In this document: positions 45,301-48,815 of the stretch, piece by piece
How the letters are laid out: each line of letters begins with the position of its first letter
Numbering within the stretch: the first letter of the stretch is position 1
Assembly: GCA_017893485.1 (NCBI GenBank)
Contig: CM030361.1
Span: forward strand, 141,980,941 to 142,044,940
Origin: Hemerocallis citrina
Taxonomy: Eukaryota; Streptophyta; Magnoliopsida; Asparagales; Asphodelaceae
Length of the DNA stretch: 64,000 nt
Direction of reading: 5' to 3'
Program-made: the position numbers and the translations under genes
Notes under the pieces: model-generated
What the model saw: the letters and a program-made list of their open reading frames with translations, nothing else
Told to the model about the DNA's origin: nothing
Databases searched by the model: none

Positions 45301-45864
45301 CTTGCACACCATTTGCTTATTACTCTATGGGTTCACACCTGATCATCAGTTCTAATAATTTGCTTATATGTAACAGGGAGCAGACTTGCTTCATACCCTC
45401 CTACATTCACATCAACCACTCCTAATCCGATCTGCACTCTCCTTTCACCTCTGCCCCCAATCGATGACTCTGGTACCTACCAACACTTCCCCGTCTGGTC
45501 TCACGGCAGCTACAGAGGATGCAAGCAATTCCCTTTCCTTCACGAAAACTCTCACGCCTCTACATACTCCACACGCCCTCCGATGCAATTAAACTCCATT
45601 TCTGCAAAAGCTAATTCAACCAGTCACAGCAGCCAGTGCTACTCTGATTGTGCTTGCTCTCTTCTGTCATCATCAGCGGTGTGCTCGTCAACTGTTAATA
45701 ATCCTCAGGCCGGGTTCTCATTCTCTGGAGTGGAGCATAGGAATGTTGACGCTGTATTGATTCCCGATATCAGTGATCTCGATTTTCAACACCATGGTTT
45801 GTTCCATATCGGAGTCAATGGGCCCTCAGATGGTTCTCAGACTCTTTCCTTCTCTTGTCAGTAG
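6105..45864 (+). CDS. SPL: SBP-box (SQUAMOSA promoter-binding-like) transcription factor, spliced from three exons
   Basis: Plant-specific nuclear transcription factor that binds GTAC-core DNA. SPL proteins of the miR156-targeted class control juvenile-to-adult transition, flowering and shoot architecture. Coding exons are 6105-6316, 7452-7579 and 45377-45864, giving 828 nt and 275 residues. The SBP domain spans residues 25-100. Zinc site 1 is C25, C30, C47, H50. Zinc site 2 is C66, C69, H73, C85. The basic nuclear signal is [17 protein letters not shown]. Both introns have GT/AG ends, phases match, and codons 71 and 114 are split cleanly. The start AGTGAAATGG has A at -3 and G at +4. The three-exon layout with a miR156 site in the last exon fits the SPL13-like group; subgroup assignment is inference. 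Intron 2 is 37,797 bp because of nested transposons. No stop or frameshift is seen, so I expect function, but splicing is unproven. Confidence 0.85.
6317..7451 (+). other. SPL intron 1
   Basis: A 1,135-nt intron that starts GTACAC and ends TTGTCCGGCAG. It is AT-rich, with no coding gene and no clear transposon ends seen. A G-rich patch lies near 6880-6915. Confidence 0.85.
7452..7579 (+). CDS. SPL: SPL coding exon 2: rest of SBP domain and nuclear signal
   Basis: Starts after CCGGCAG (acceptor at 7450-7451) and continues codon 71 into [14 protein letters not shown] and the Arg/Lys-rich tail [15 protein letters not shown]. It ends at 7579 with the first base of a Gly codon; the donor is GTCTTC at 7580. 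In the SPL family this exon usually ends with a Gln-Gly pair just before the next intron, and here His-Gln-Gly sits at the junction. Confidence 0.9.
8233..8385 (+). repeat. LTR-like fragment related to the ~151-bp LTR family
   Basis: Begins TGTTAGATATTATATTAGAT and continues TTTAGTCCCATAT, then CTCTCCTATATATAGG and ATTGTACTCAG. That order matches the reverse complement of the LTRs at 14077, 41344, 42953 and 44743. The 3' part diverges and no partner or primer site is seen, so it is a fragment or an old solo LTR in the opposite orientation. Confidence 0.5.
8465..8625. repeat. 80-bp tandem duplication
   Basis: GTTTTCTTGCGCAC starts at 8465 and again at 8545. The two units are nearly identical through the AAAAATAATTGGATTAAT and GATAACTC strings, differing by a few substitutions and a short insertion. 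Confidence 0.85.
10280..11004 (-). repeat. Element A 3' LTR
   Basis: Starts TGTCGGGGTAATTC and ends AATTCCTAACA. The AGTGGGAGATTG string immediately to its right, read on the minus strand, is the polypurine tract. A TATA string lies at about 10611-10624, and six GTCGAC palindromes lie at about 10705-10885. Confidence 0.92.
11163..12865 (-). pseudogene. Element A gag-protease reading frame, broken
   Basis: Starts [13 protein letters not shown] and continues through a Copia gag domain (WKIQMIAYL, then LREGGS). A CCHC zinc knuckle [14 protein letters not shown] lies at about 12100-12140. An aspartic protease motif [11 protein letters not shown] follows near 11970, then [14 protein letters not shown] of the pre-integrase segment. 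Two breaks are visible against element B: an 8-nt insertion near 12505 shifts the frame, and a TAG stands at about 11802-11804 where B has GAG. Beyond 11600 an open Ser/Glu-rich region of about 140 codons replaces integrase and RT. It matches element B and is of unknown function, perhaps the fused remainder of an internal deletion. Confidence 0.85.
12892..13618 (-). repeat. Element A 5' LTR
   Basis: Starts TGTTGGAGTAATTC and ends AATTCCTAACA. It is about 96% identical by eye to the left LTR. The minus-strand primer-binding site abuts it at 12878-12889. Confidence 0.92.
13619..14076. other. Intron 2 segment without features
   Basis: AT-rich sequence between element A and the first ~151-bp-LTR copy. 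Apart from the AATAT duplication at 13619-13623, nothing is recognised. Confidence 0.5.
14077..14237 (-). repeat. LTR of the ~151-bp-LTR family, copy 1
   Basis: Starts TGTTAGATTTAGGGATAGG and ends ATAATATCTAATA (CA mutated to TA). The same order of motifs is found at 18284, 41344, 42953 and 44743. Here it is the 3' LTR of a minus-strand copy. To its right is the polypurine tract (AGAGGGG on the minus strand) and a hairpin. The interior is interrupted by element B and the hAT-like MITE. Confidence 0.8.
14246..14276. repeat. Perfect 12-bp hairpin beside the polypurine tract
   Basis: AAACTCATGTTG (14246-14257) pairs perfectly with CAACATGAGTTT (14265-14276) around a 7-nt loop. Equivalent hairpins with different stem sequence occur at 40118-40150 and 43640-43672. 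Confidence 0.85.
14430..15142 (-). repeat. Element B 3' LTR
   Basis: Begins TGTTGAAGAATCTACTCC and ends GCCAAACCCTAACA. It contains a minus-strand TATA string near 14758-14770 and several GTCGAC palindromes around 14850-15030. Confidence 0.9.
15428..16999 (-). pseudogene. Element B gag-protease reading frame, broken
   Basis: Starts [20 protein letters not shown] at 16999. A TAG at about 16838-16840 replaces the Trp codon of element A (ADWN context). A frameshift follows after the FSERG segment near 16570, where the family reads a Leu-rich stretch. The zinc knuckle [14 protein letters not shown] (about 16250-16290), the protease motif [11 protein letters not shown] (Gly of the Asp-Ser-Gly triad replaced by Glu) and the [14 protein letters not shown] segment are still readable. 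The Ser/Glu-rich tail is conserved with A down to a GALRGFEP string near 15430. No integrase or RT is present. Confidence 0.82.
17026..17721 (-). repeat. Element B 5' LTR
   Basis: Begins TGTTGAAGATTCTACTCC and ends GCCAAACCCTAACA. It is colinear with the left LTR, with small deletions and several substitutions. The primer site lies two bases to its left. Confidence 0.9.
17730..17934. mobile_element. hAT-like MITE (205 bp)
   Basis: Termini TAGGGCCGGCCCTAA and, in reverse complement, CAAGGCCGGCCCTGAG resemble each other. The 8-bp flanks GTATAAGT (17722-17729) and GTAGAAGT (17935-17942) match at 7 of 8 positions, the duplication length of hAT elements. Removing the MITE restores the family string GGTGTAGAAGTGG. 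It has no coding capacity. The palindromic GGGCCGGCCC terminus is common in plant hAT-derived MITEs. Confidence 0.75.
17935..18283 (-). mobile_element. ~151-bp-LTR family, continuation of copy 1 interior
   Basis: Contains the interior phrases GGATCTTGAAAGGTGTAGAAC and GAGATCTCACCCATGAACTGAG shared with 39700-39900 and 43190-43400. It continues the interior left of element B and ends where copy 2's LTR starts. Confidence 0.65.
18284..18425 (-). repeat. LTR of the ~151-bp-LTR family, copy 2
   Basis: Reads GAGTTAGAATTAGAGATAGG at the left and CATCTAACA at the right, with the conserved TGAGTACAATAGGACTC and GGGACTAAACTAAT strings between. The first base of TG is mutated. It is followed by the same CCCC-TTTTCAAACTC polypurine-side context as copy 1. 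Confidence 0.7.
18426..19527 (-). mobile_element. ~151-bp-LTR family, copy 2 interior and 5' end
   Basis: Runs from the 3' LTR to a minus-strand primer site GGCTCTGATACCA at 19479-19491. It holds a minisatellite (18560-18745) and a GC-rich leader that reads, on the minus strand, like a plant 5' leader (CCCAAAACCCTAGCCGCC). The sequence right of the primer site (AGTTAAGATAAATCAG) is only weakly LTR-like, so the 5' LTR is decayed or truncated by TRIM-2. No protein domain is seen. Confidence 0.6.
18560..18745. repeat. Minisatellite of GGGATCTCACCCCTGA units, copy 2
   Basis: About five units of roughly 38 bp read GGGATCTCACCCCTGACTTG followed by AGACATAGTCGATGCT. A related but longer-period array of the same core occupies the equivalent place in copies 3 and 4. 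Confidence 0.8.
19636..19828 (-). repeat. Copia1 3' LTR
   Basis: 193 bp, TGAAGAAAACAG to TATTTCAACA. It contains ATCTATATATAAGG near 19690-19712 and abuts the polypurine tract at 19829. Confidence 0.93.
19836..20285 (-). pseudogene. Copia1 RNase H, C-terminal part
   Basis: Reads [18 protein letters not shown], then [20 protein letters not shown], the conserved [14 protein letters not shown] and [13 protein letters not shown], ending at ...LDIYVPT. This is the C-terminal RNase H of a Copia polyprotein. Its N-terminal continuation lies 15 kb away at 35614-36386, on the other side of Copia2. The two junction codons meet at the GATCC target duplication. Confidence 0.9.
20286..21556 (-). repeat. 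Copia2 3' LTR
   Basis: 1,271 bp. A minus-strand TATA string (CTTATATATATATCC) lies near 20621-20636. The right end abuts AAGTGGGAGAT on the minus strand, the polypurine tract. Confidence 0.94.
21619..21889 (-). pseudogene. Copia2 RNase H tail
   Basis: Continues after the ACATC target site as [20 protein letters not shown] and the conserved [18 protein letters not shown] then stands where related elements have Arg (CGA), followed in the same frame by [20 protein letters not shown] and ...[14 protein letters not shown] to a TAA at 21619-21621. The single C-to-T change is typical of methylated-CpG decay. Confidence 0.88.
22615..22825. repeat. 3 x 71-bp tandem repeat in LTR
   Basis: The string TCGAATACGAACCCGGTATG starts at 22621, 22692 and 22763, giving a period of 71 bp with only a few substitutions. 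The second LTR repeats the array at 27957-28167. Confidence 0.92.
23442..24669 (-). mobile_element. TRIM-1: miniature LTR element inside the gag-only element's LTR
   Basis: Two 474-bp LTRs (23442-23915 and 24196-24669) start TGTAACACCCCTGCC and end GGGGTATTACA, with only two differences seen. They flank a 280-bp interior. A perfect GAATT duplication lies at 23437-23441 and 24670-24674. The minus-strand primer site TGGTATCAGAGCC is at 24181-24193, and the polypurine tract AAGGGGGGG is on the minus strand at about 23919-23928. It has no coding capacity. It is the innermost and one of the youngest insertions in the window. Confidence 0.95.
25363..25937 (-). other. Gag-only element, non-coding 3' interior
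   Basis: 575 bp between gag and the 3' LTR. One short open frame on the minus strand (74 codons) has no recognisable domain, and no RT or integrase motif is present. The polypurine tract abuts the LTR. Confidence 0.6.
25938..27002 (-). CDS. Gag protein of the gag-only LTR element
   Basis: Intact 354-residue frame. A Gly/Asn-rich N-terminus is followed by a Gln-rich stretch (about 45-55). The retrotransposon gag core (about 75-220) has [29 protein letters not shown] and [12 protein letters not shown] basic linker follows, then two CCHC zinc knuckles, [14 protein letters not shown] and [14 protein letters not shown], and a Lys-rich tail. Gag forms the capsid and packages RNA. With no protease or RT of its own, mobilisation would need a partner element. 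The core is of Gypsy type (retrotransposon gag family). The start [10 protein letters not shown] lies about 235 nt left of the LTR. No disabling mutation is seen. Confidence 0.92.
   Translation of the reverse strand: MVAPRGRNGGNNEDGSGSSRGNGIDLEAEFAKVYQTLNTLMALNVAQQQAQQQNPPPNHGAGHGLVNADPIKQIESFKRMRPPVFEGQADPTAADDWIRKMQTIFEVSETPAASKVKLASMQLEKDAGVWWESLKRTLGEQQLTWEAFLEEFRDRFFPVDVQEKKATEFLNLQQGSMTVREYETKFAQLSRYEPELVVDEAKKAKKFEQGLRPNLRSKMVPLGIRRFDKLVRRAAMTEKDMDQSRVKQETWNKKKRPADDQDREEFPVKQSKPSDSVQKAPATQGVTCFFCGQTGHKRRECPKLAKQICFQCGQEGHIRPRCPQLKKENAEKDKDPKRGRVFALTEEDAGNPEI
27237..29471 (-). repeat. Gag-only element 5' LTR
   Basis: 2,235 bp, uninterrupted. The minus-strand promoter has TATA box CCTATATAAGAG at about 28981-28994. 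It carries the same 3 x 71-bp tandem repeat (27957-28167) and the same twelve GTCGAC palindromes (about 27786-28525) as the other LTR. Confidence 0.95.
28979..28996 (-). promoter_or_regulatory. TATA box of the gag-only element's 5' LTR
   Basis: On the minus strand it reads GGCCTATATAAGAGAGTT, a near-consensus TATA box. It would drive transcription leftwards through the LTR end into gag. The identical site in the 3' LTR lies at about 24872-24889. Confidence 0.65.
29472..30805 (-). pseudogene. Copia2 reverse transcriptase and N-terminal RNase H
   Basis: Resumes in a new frame after the frameshift at [15 protein letters not shown] motifs are [47 protein letters not shown], the catalytic YVDDILL and [17 protein letters not shown]. 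RNase H begins [10 protein letters not shown] and runs to [12 protein letters not shown], where the gag-only element interrupts it. The remaining RNase H lies at 21619-21889. The frame itself is open across this segment. Confidence 0.93.
30792..33155 (-). pseudogene. Copia2 gag-protease-integrase
   Basis: The natural start is [18 protein letters not shown] at 33155. A TAG at 33084-33086 replaces a Trp codon, after which the frame stays open for about 760 codons. Gag core includes [12 protein letters not shown] and [10 protein letters not shown]. The zinc knuckle is [14 protein letters not shown], protease is [12 protein letters not shown], the integrase zinc region is [16 protein letters not shown] plus CESCLVGKM, and the integrase core includes [14 protein letters not shown] and [19 protein letters not shown]. 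Near 30803-30810 two bases appear to be missing, so the frame ends at ...VVRLCP before the RT. This is a nearly complete but disabled polyprotein. Confidence 0.93.
34342..35608 (-). repeat. Copia2 5' LTR
   Basis: 1,267 bp, colinear with the 3' LTR, with the matching TATA string near 34678-34693. The primer site lies two bases left of it. Confidence 0.94.
35614..38645 (-). pseudogene. Copia1 protease, integrase and reverse transcriptase, with several stops
   Basis: From right to left: protease [12 protein letters not shown] (about 38450), pre-integrase zinc region [17 protein letters not shown], integrase core with RSDNGGEY (near 37670), RT with [20 protein letters not shown], the [16 protein letters not shown] segment, the catalytic [11 protein letters not shown] (near 36110) and ARPD-type [18 protein letters not shown]. 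Stops interrupt the frame near 37773, 37580, 37153, 37064, 36657, 36388 and 35727, and a frameshift follows before the RNase H. There is no gag or zinc knuckle upstream of the protease; 38700-39240 is Pro/Ser-rich GC-rich DNA instead. The copy is dead. Confidence 0.88.
38646..39303 (-). other. Copia1 leader region lacking gag
   Basis: GC-rich region between the primer site and the protease. Overlapping frames on both strands read as Pro/Ser/Arg-rich repeats without a gag or zinc-knuckle signature. A full gag would need about 900 nt, more than is available, so gag was deleted or replaced. Confidence 0.55.
39316..39508 (-). repeat. Copia1 5' LTR
   Basis: 193 bp, TGAAGAAAATAG to TATTTCAACA. It has the same length as the 3' LTR with about six substitutions, and abuts the primer site at 39315. 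Confidence 0.93.
39770..40060. repeat. Minisatellite with GATCTCACCC core, copy 3
   Basis: Four or so units of about 85 bp carry GGGATCTCACCC, GAACTGAGAAGTAGTAG and GGAGGAAGGAAGTA, alternating with GGTGGCGCACGGTAG. The array matches 43320-43600 in copy 4. Confidence 0.78.
40118..40150. repeat. Hairpin near copy 3 minisatellite
   Basis: CAAACTCAC (40118-40126) pairs perfectly with GTGAGTTTG (40142-40150). The loop contains the small palindrome TTGATCAA. Confidence 0.8.
41501..42952. other. Intron 2 segment with one MITE
   Basis: AT-rich intron DNA without genes. The PIF-like MITE at 41582-42152 is the only defined element; beyond it nothing is recognised up to the GTTTT duplication at 42948-42952. 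Confidence 0.5.
41582..42152. mobile_element. Tourist/PIF-like MITE (571 bp)
   Basis: Terminal inverted repeats GAGCATCTGCAGTCGTTG at the left and, in reverse complement, GAGCATCTGTAGTCATTG at the right. They are flanked by a TAA duplication (41579-41581 and 42153-42155). AT-rich, no coding capacity. Repeated ATTTCCAAATTTTGG-like strings fill the left third. The 3-bp TAA duplication suits the PIF/Harbinger superfamily; that assignment is inference. Confidence 0.75.
42953..43103 (-). repeat. Copy 4 3' LTR
   Basis: 151 bp, TGTTAGATTTAGGGATAGG to ATAATATCTAACA, next to the polypurine tract. Confidence 0.92.
43320..43600. repeat. Minisatellite with GATCTCACCCCTGAAC core, copy 4
   Basis: Four units of about 60-88 bp, each with GATCTCACCCCTGAAC, a run of AGTAGTAGTAG and GGTGGCGCACGGTAGC. 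Unit length and number differ from copies 2 and 3. Frames read through it on the minus strand simply translate the repeat. Confidence 0.82.
43640..43672. repeat. Hairpin in copy 4 (first of two)
   Basis: CAAACTCACA (43640-43649) pairs perfectly with TGTGAGTTTG (43663-43672). A second hairpin, CAAACTCAC with GTGAGTTTG, is at 43764-43772 and 43788-43796. Confidence 0.85.
44743..44893 (-). repeat. Copy 4 5' LTR
   Basis: 151 bp, TGTTAGATTTAGGGATAGG to ATAATATCTAACA. Abutted on the left by ACTCTGATACCA, the complement of the primer site. Confidence 0.92.
44894..45376. other. End of SPL intron 2
   Basis: Apart from the GTTTT duplication nothing mobile is seen. The 3' end has a TTCTAATAATTT string that could serve as branch point and the acceptor TATGTAACAG. 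Confidence 0.55.
45377..45864 (+). CDS. SPL: SPL coding exon 3: C-terminal region with miR156 site
   Basis: Acceptor TATGTAACAG ends at 45376. The frame set by exon 2 stays open for 162 codons, including the stop TAG at 45862-45864. The product is rich in Ser, Pro and His, as in SPL C-termini, with [14 protein letters not shown] near its start and a late [18 protein letters not shown] segment. The miR156 site lies at about residues 205-211. The exon sits 37.8 kb from exon 2. An alternative is that it is an orphaned exon, but matching phase, gene order and the miRNA site make the single-gene reading much more likely. Confidence 0.85.
45650..45669 (+). promoter_or_regulatory. miR156 target site in SPL exon 3
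   Basis: The sequence GTGCTTGCTCTCTTCTGTCA is complementary to miR156 over 20 nt. Compared with the perfect complement of miR156a it differs only at positions 6 and 7, and both differences (U opposite G, G opposite U) are wobble pairs. The other 18 positions are Watson-Crick, including the seed and the cleavage site. It encodes Cys-Ala-Cys-Ser-Leu-Leu-Ser, whereas most targets encode Ala-Leu-Ser-Leu-Leu-Ser. The miR156 sequence is established knowledge; cleavage in this plant is inferred. Confidence 0.9.
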
Positions 45865-46475
45865 GAAGCCAACTAAAATGGTTCAGTTTTTGTTTCCCTC
45901 GGATTTTTGGTCACTGGATTATTAAAACATATGTATAAAAATTTGTAGTATAAATGTTGCTGCGACAATATGCTTAAAGAAGACAGGTGAGTAGTTTTAA
46001 TGGAGATAAGTTATCCAAGTTACATAGTGTATGATTTTTTGGGTGTATGATTCGTTCTAAACTTTGAATTGTTCTGAAACTAAATCTTGCTTTATGTGTA
46101 AACTAGTAATTTACACGTGCGATGCACGTTCTAATTATTAATTTTTATATAGTAAATAATAAGATATAATCTCACCTCGAACCTGAGACTTCTCTTTACT
46201 CATCATATATTCTTTACAAATTACCCCTAATGGCACAAACTTTAATTTTATCTGAGTAACACTTTTGAGGGCTACTAAATTAAGTAAATGAATGGTTAAT
46301 ATAACTCACATTTAAAAATGAATGGTTGAAATTAAATAGTTGAATGAATGTCTACAAATTACAGATTGTCTGCACAACTCTCCATTATAATATTAGAGAT
46401 TAGAGATATGTGAAGGAATAATAAGAGGTTCTCGAGCCTGTTCGTTTAATTCGGTTCTGTAAGTTCCCAGTTTAT
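45865..46475. other. SPL 3' untranslated region and intergenic DNA
   Basis: AT-rich DNA after the SPL stop codon, with no clear poly(A) signal chosen. A CACGTGCGATGCACG-type string at 46115-46130 and CTCGAACCTGAGAC at 46177-46190 are dispersed-repeat motifs also seen elsewhere in the window. Confidence 0.45.
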
Positions 46476-47310
46476 TGGGTCCGAAGATGGGGTCCCTCCA
46501 TGATGTGCGCGTTTGAGGGTCCTACGATGTCGTCGGTGCAGTTTTCACAGCGCCTACTATCGGGCTATTGAGCTTCTTTCAGCTTGGGCCACTGGCTCGT
46601 GACAGCGTCGCCTCTTCCCTCGGAGTGGGAGTTTGAGTCGAGATAAGTCTGTGTGGTGAGAAATCGCCGGAGAGAGCTAGAGCGTGAGAGAGGTGAAGGT
46701 ATCCTCTCAACGGCTCTCTCCCAGAGCGTGGTGTTTGGTGGGGTGAGCGAGATAGTTGTTTGGTGAGAAATTGCCTGAGAAAGCGCTATCGTGCGAGAGG
46801 TAAAAGTATCCTCTTCACGGCTATCTCTTTGGTAGCGACCGTGGGAGCTATTGGCGCATTTGTAGGATGAGTGGTGGAGTTGGTGGGAGGGTACGATCGC
46901 AGTGCATGTGCCGTGGGGTCGGAGTTCGATCTGTGGGGCTTGGGCCCAAAGATGGGGTCCCCTAGCGAGGTGAAGGCAGGGATCGGCGGGTGATAAAATC
47001 CTGCCAGACTTGTTTCAGGTGGGTGTGCATGTGCCGTGGAGGCACTGTACGAAGCTAAACTGACGTACTTACAATTTTGTTGGACCGAGCTGGTTTGTCG
47101 GCCCACCCTCCAGGGTTGTTGGAGGGATTTGTTGTTTGTAAGCGTCATGTTGCTTCATATATGTTTTATTTTCTGTATGTAGTTTGTATTTTGGCCCAGT
47201 ACTCTGGGTTGTTTCGTTAAACTCTTATTAATGAAACAGGGTGCCAAGATTCCACCTTTTCCTTATAAAAAAAAAAAAAAAAAAAAACAAAAAAAAAAAA
47301 AACCAAACGT
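46476..47310 (+). mobile_element. Retroposed poly(A) element, LINE-derived or SINE-like
   Basis: Ends in a long A-tract (about 47268-47302) after TTCCACCTTTTCCTTAT. It is flanked by imperfect direct repeats GTTCCCAGTTTAT (46463-46475) and GTTCCCCAGTTTAT (47311-47324), a target duplication of about 13 bp as expected for target-primed reverse transcription. TTAATGAAACAGGGTG upstream of the tail resembles plant L1-type 3' ends. No RT or endonuclease domain is present. The interior has an imperfect duplication (TGGTGAGAAATCGCCGGAG near 46655 and TGGTGAGAAATTGCCTGAG near 46760). Confidence 0.6.
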
Positions 47311-47324
47311 GTTCCCCAGTTTAT

Positions 47325-47831
47325 CATTTGCTTTCAAGAACAAATAATCTTTAAGTTGATGGTTGATACGGTCTCTAGGCACAAGTGACCATATCACATA
47401 TATCGATAATAAATAAGCTGAGCTACAATGAGTATCAGTTACGGGCCTGCAATGAGTATTCCCATGGAAATGTGATTAGTAGCAAACTAATGTGGAAGTA
47501 TGCAACGAGTACAGAAAAACTAGCAGGTGAATTTCCTAGTCATTGTTTACTTTTATTTTCTTCCCTTTTTTTTATTTTTCTTTATACAATCTAAATTTAC
47601 TTCTTTTTTAACATCGTACAACATTCTCTCTATCTAATAATAATAATAATATATAAATATAATATAATAAATATAATATAATGATTGTTAACATATATGG
47701 ATGCTACTACATAAGAAAACAATCTCTATTATTCTCTGTTTTATTTCCTTCATCTTTTTTATATTTTCTTTCTAAGCAAGCATTTTATTCAGTTATATTT
47801 TTCTTTCCCTGTATGTCTTTCCATCTATATA
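47325..47831. other. AT-rich intergenic DNA
   Basis: No gene seen. Contains an AT microsatellite (TAATAATAATAATAATATA and related strings, about 47630-47685). Confidence 0.5.
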
Positions 47832-48300
47832 CACTACAACATATATGCCATTTGATAGTATTTTGTAAATGCTATTAAAGACATGACAGCGTTTTGCAAA
47901 CGCTATCAATACCCTCGCTATGGTATGTTCATAGCGTTTTCAAGAAATGCTATAAAAAGAACAGCGATTCGAAAATACTATAAATACGATAGCATTTTTG
48001 AAACACTATTGTATATATAGCGTTTTGAAAACGCTATAGTTTATATAGCGTTTTCGAAATGCTATAAATACGATTGCGTTTCGACAAACGCTATCGTATA
48101 TAGCGTTTCAAAACGCTCTAAATACGATAGCAATTCGACAAACGCTATCATATTTATAGCATTTCGAAAGTGCTATATATACGATAGGGTTTGTCGAAAC
48201 GCTGTTGTATTTTTAGTGTTTTCCAAACACTATGCCTTTAATAACAATTCGAAAACGCTATCGTTTGTAAGAGTGGTGTTTTTTTTTCACAACGTTTTAA
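47832..48300. mobile_element. CACTA transposon end with subterminal palindromes
   Basis: Begins CACTACAACATATATGCC, the terminal signature of CACTA (En/Spm) elements. About ten direct and inverted copies of AGCGTTTTGAAAACGCTA-like strings follow, alternating with AAATACGATAGC. Such subterminal arrays are where CACTA transposases bind. The TNP2 remnant at 53244-54401 probably belongs to the same element. No matching opposite terminus TGTAGTG was found, so the other end is lost or replaced. Confidence 0.75.
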
Positions 48301-48815
48301 AACCGCTATTTATTTTGACCTGTATGCAAAAAAAAAAAAAATCTAAAGAAGCATAGAAAAGTTTTGAAAATTCTCCAGATGCATATATATAAAACATCAA
48401 AATTGAACATATACCAAACAGTCAAAAGCCTTTTGCTAAAAATAATTAAAAAATGCACTACAATTAGTTGAATCTAAAAATGAAACACAAGAACATCACA
48501 GTTATCAGCCCATCATGAAACACAAGAACCTTTCAGTAAGGCAATATGTCAAAAAGTGCATATACTAAAAAAGACTAGTTATTAATTCAAAAACACTAAA
48601 AGCAACACACTTGACTATTTTAGCCCTTCCAGATCCTCCTCCATTCATCATCGGCCCATCACATCCTCTCTTCCTCGGTTTTTACCTCTTCACCCACGCC
48701 CGCGACCATGACCTACAATGAGAGTTGAAAAAATGTATATAGCATTATACACTTGTACAAGTCCAGAAACCAAAGCATAATATGGTGGTTATTTCTTTTG
48801 CACACTAATAAGGGG
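48301..48815. other. Probable CACTA interior, no gene
   Basis: AT-rich DNA between the CACTA subterminal repeats and the foldback element. No coding region recognised. Confidence 0.4.

Larger units (their letters stand above)
7580..45376 (+). other. SPL giant intron 2 (37.8 kb)
   Basis: Starts GTCTTCTG and ends TTGCTTATATGTAACAG. It contains at least ten transposable elements or fragments, nested to several levels and annotated separately. Most LTR elements, including all gag-pol material, lie on the minus strand, opposite to SPL transcription; TRIM-2 is on the + strand. Parts that look like original intron or unassigned DNA are about 7580-10279, 13619-14076, 41501-42952 and 44894-45376. Confidence 0.83.
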
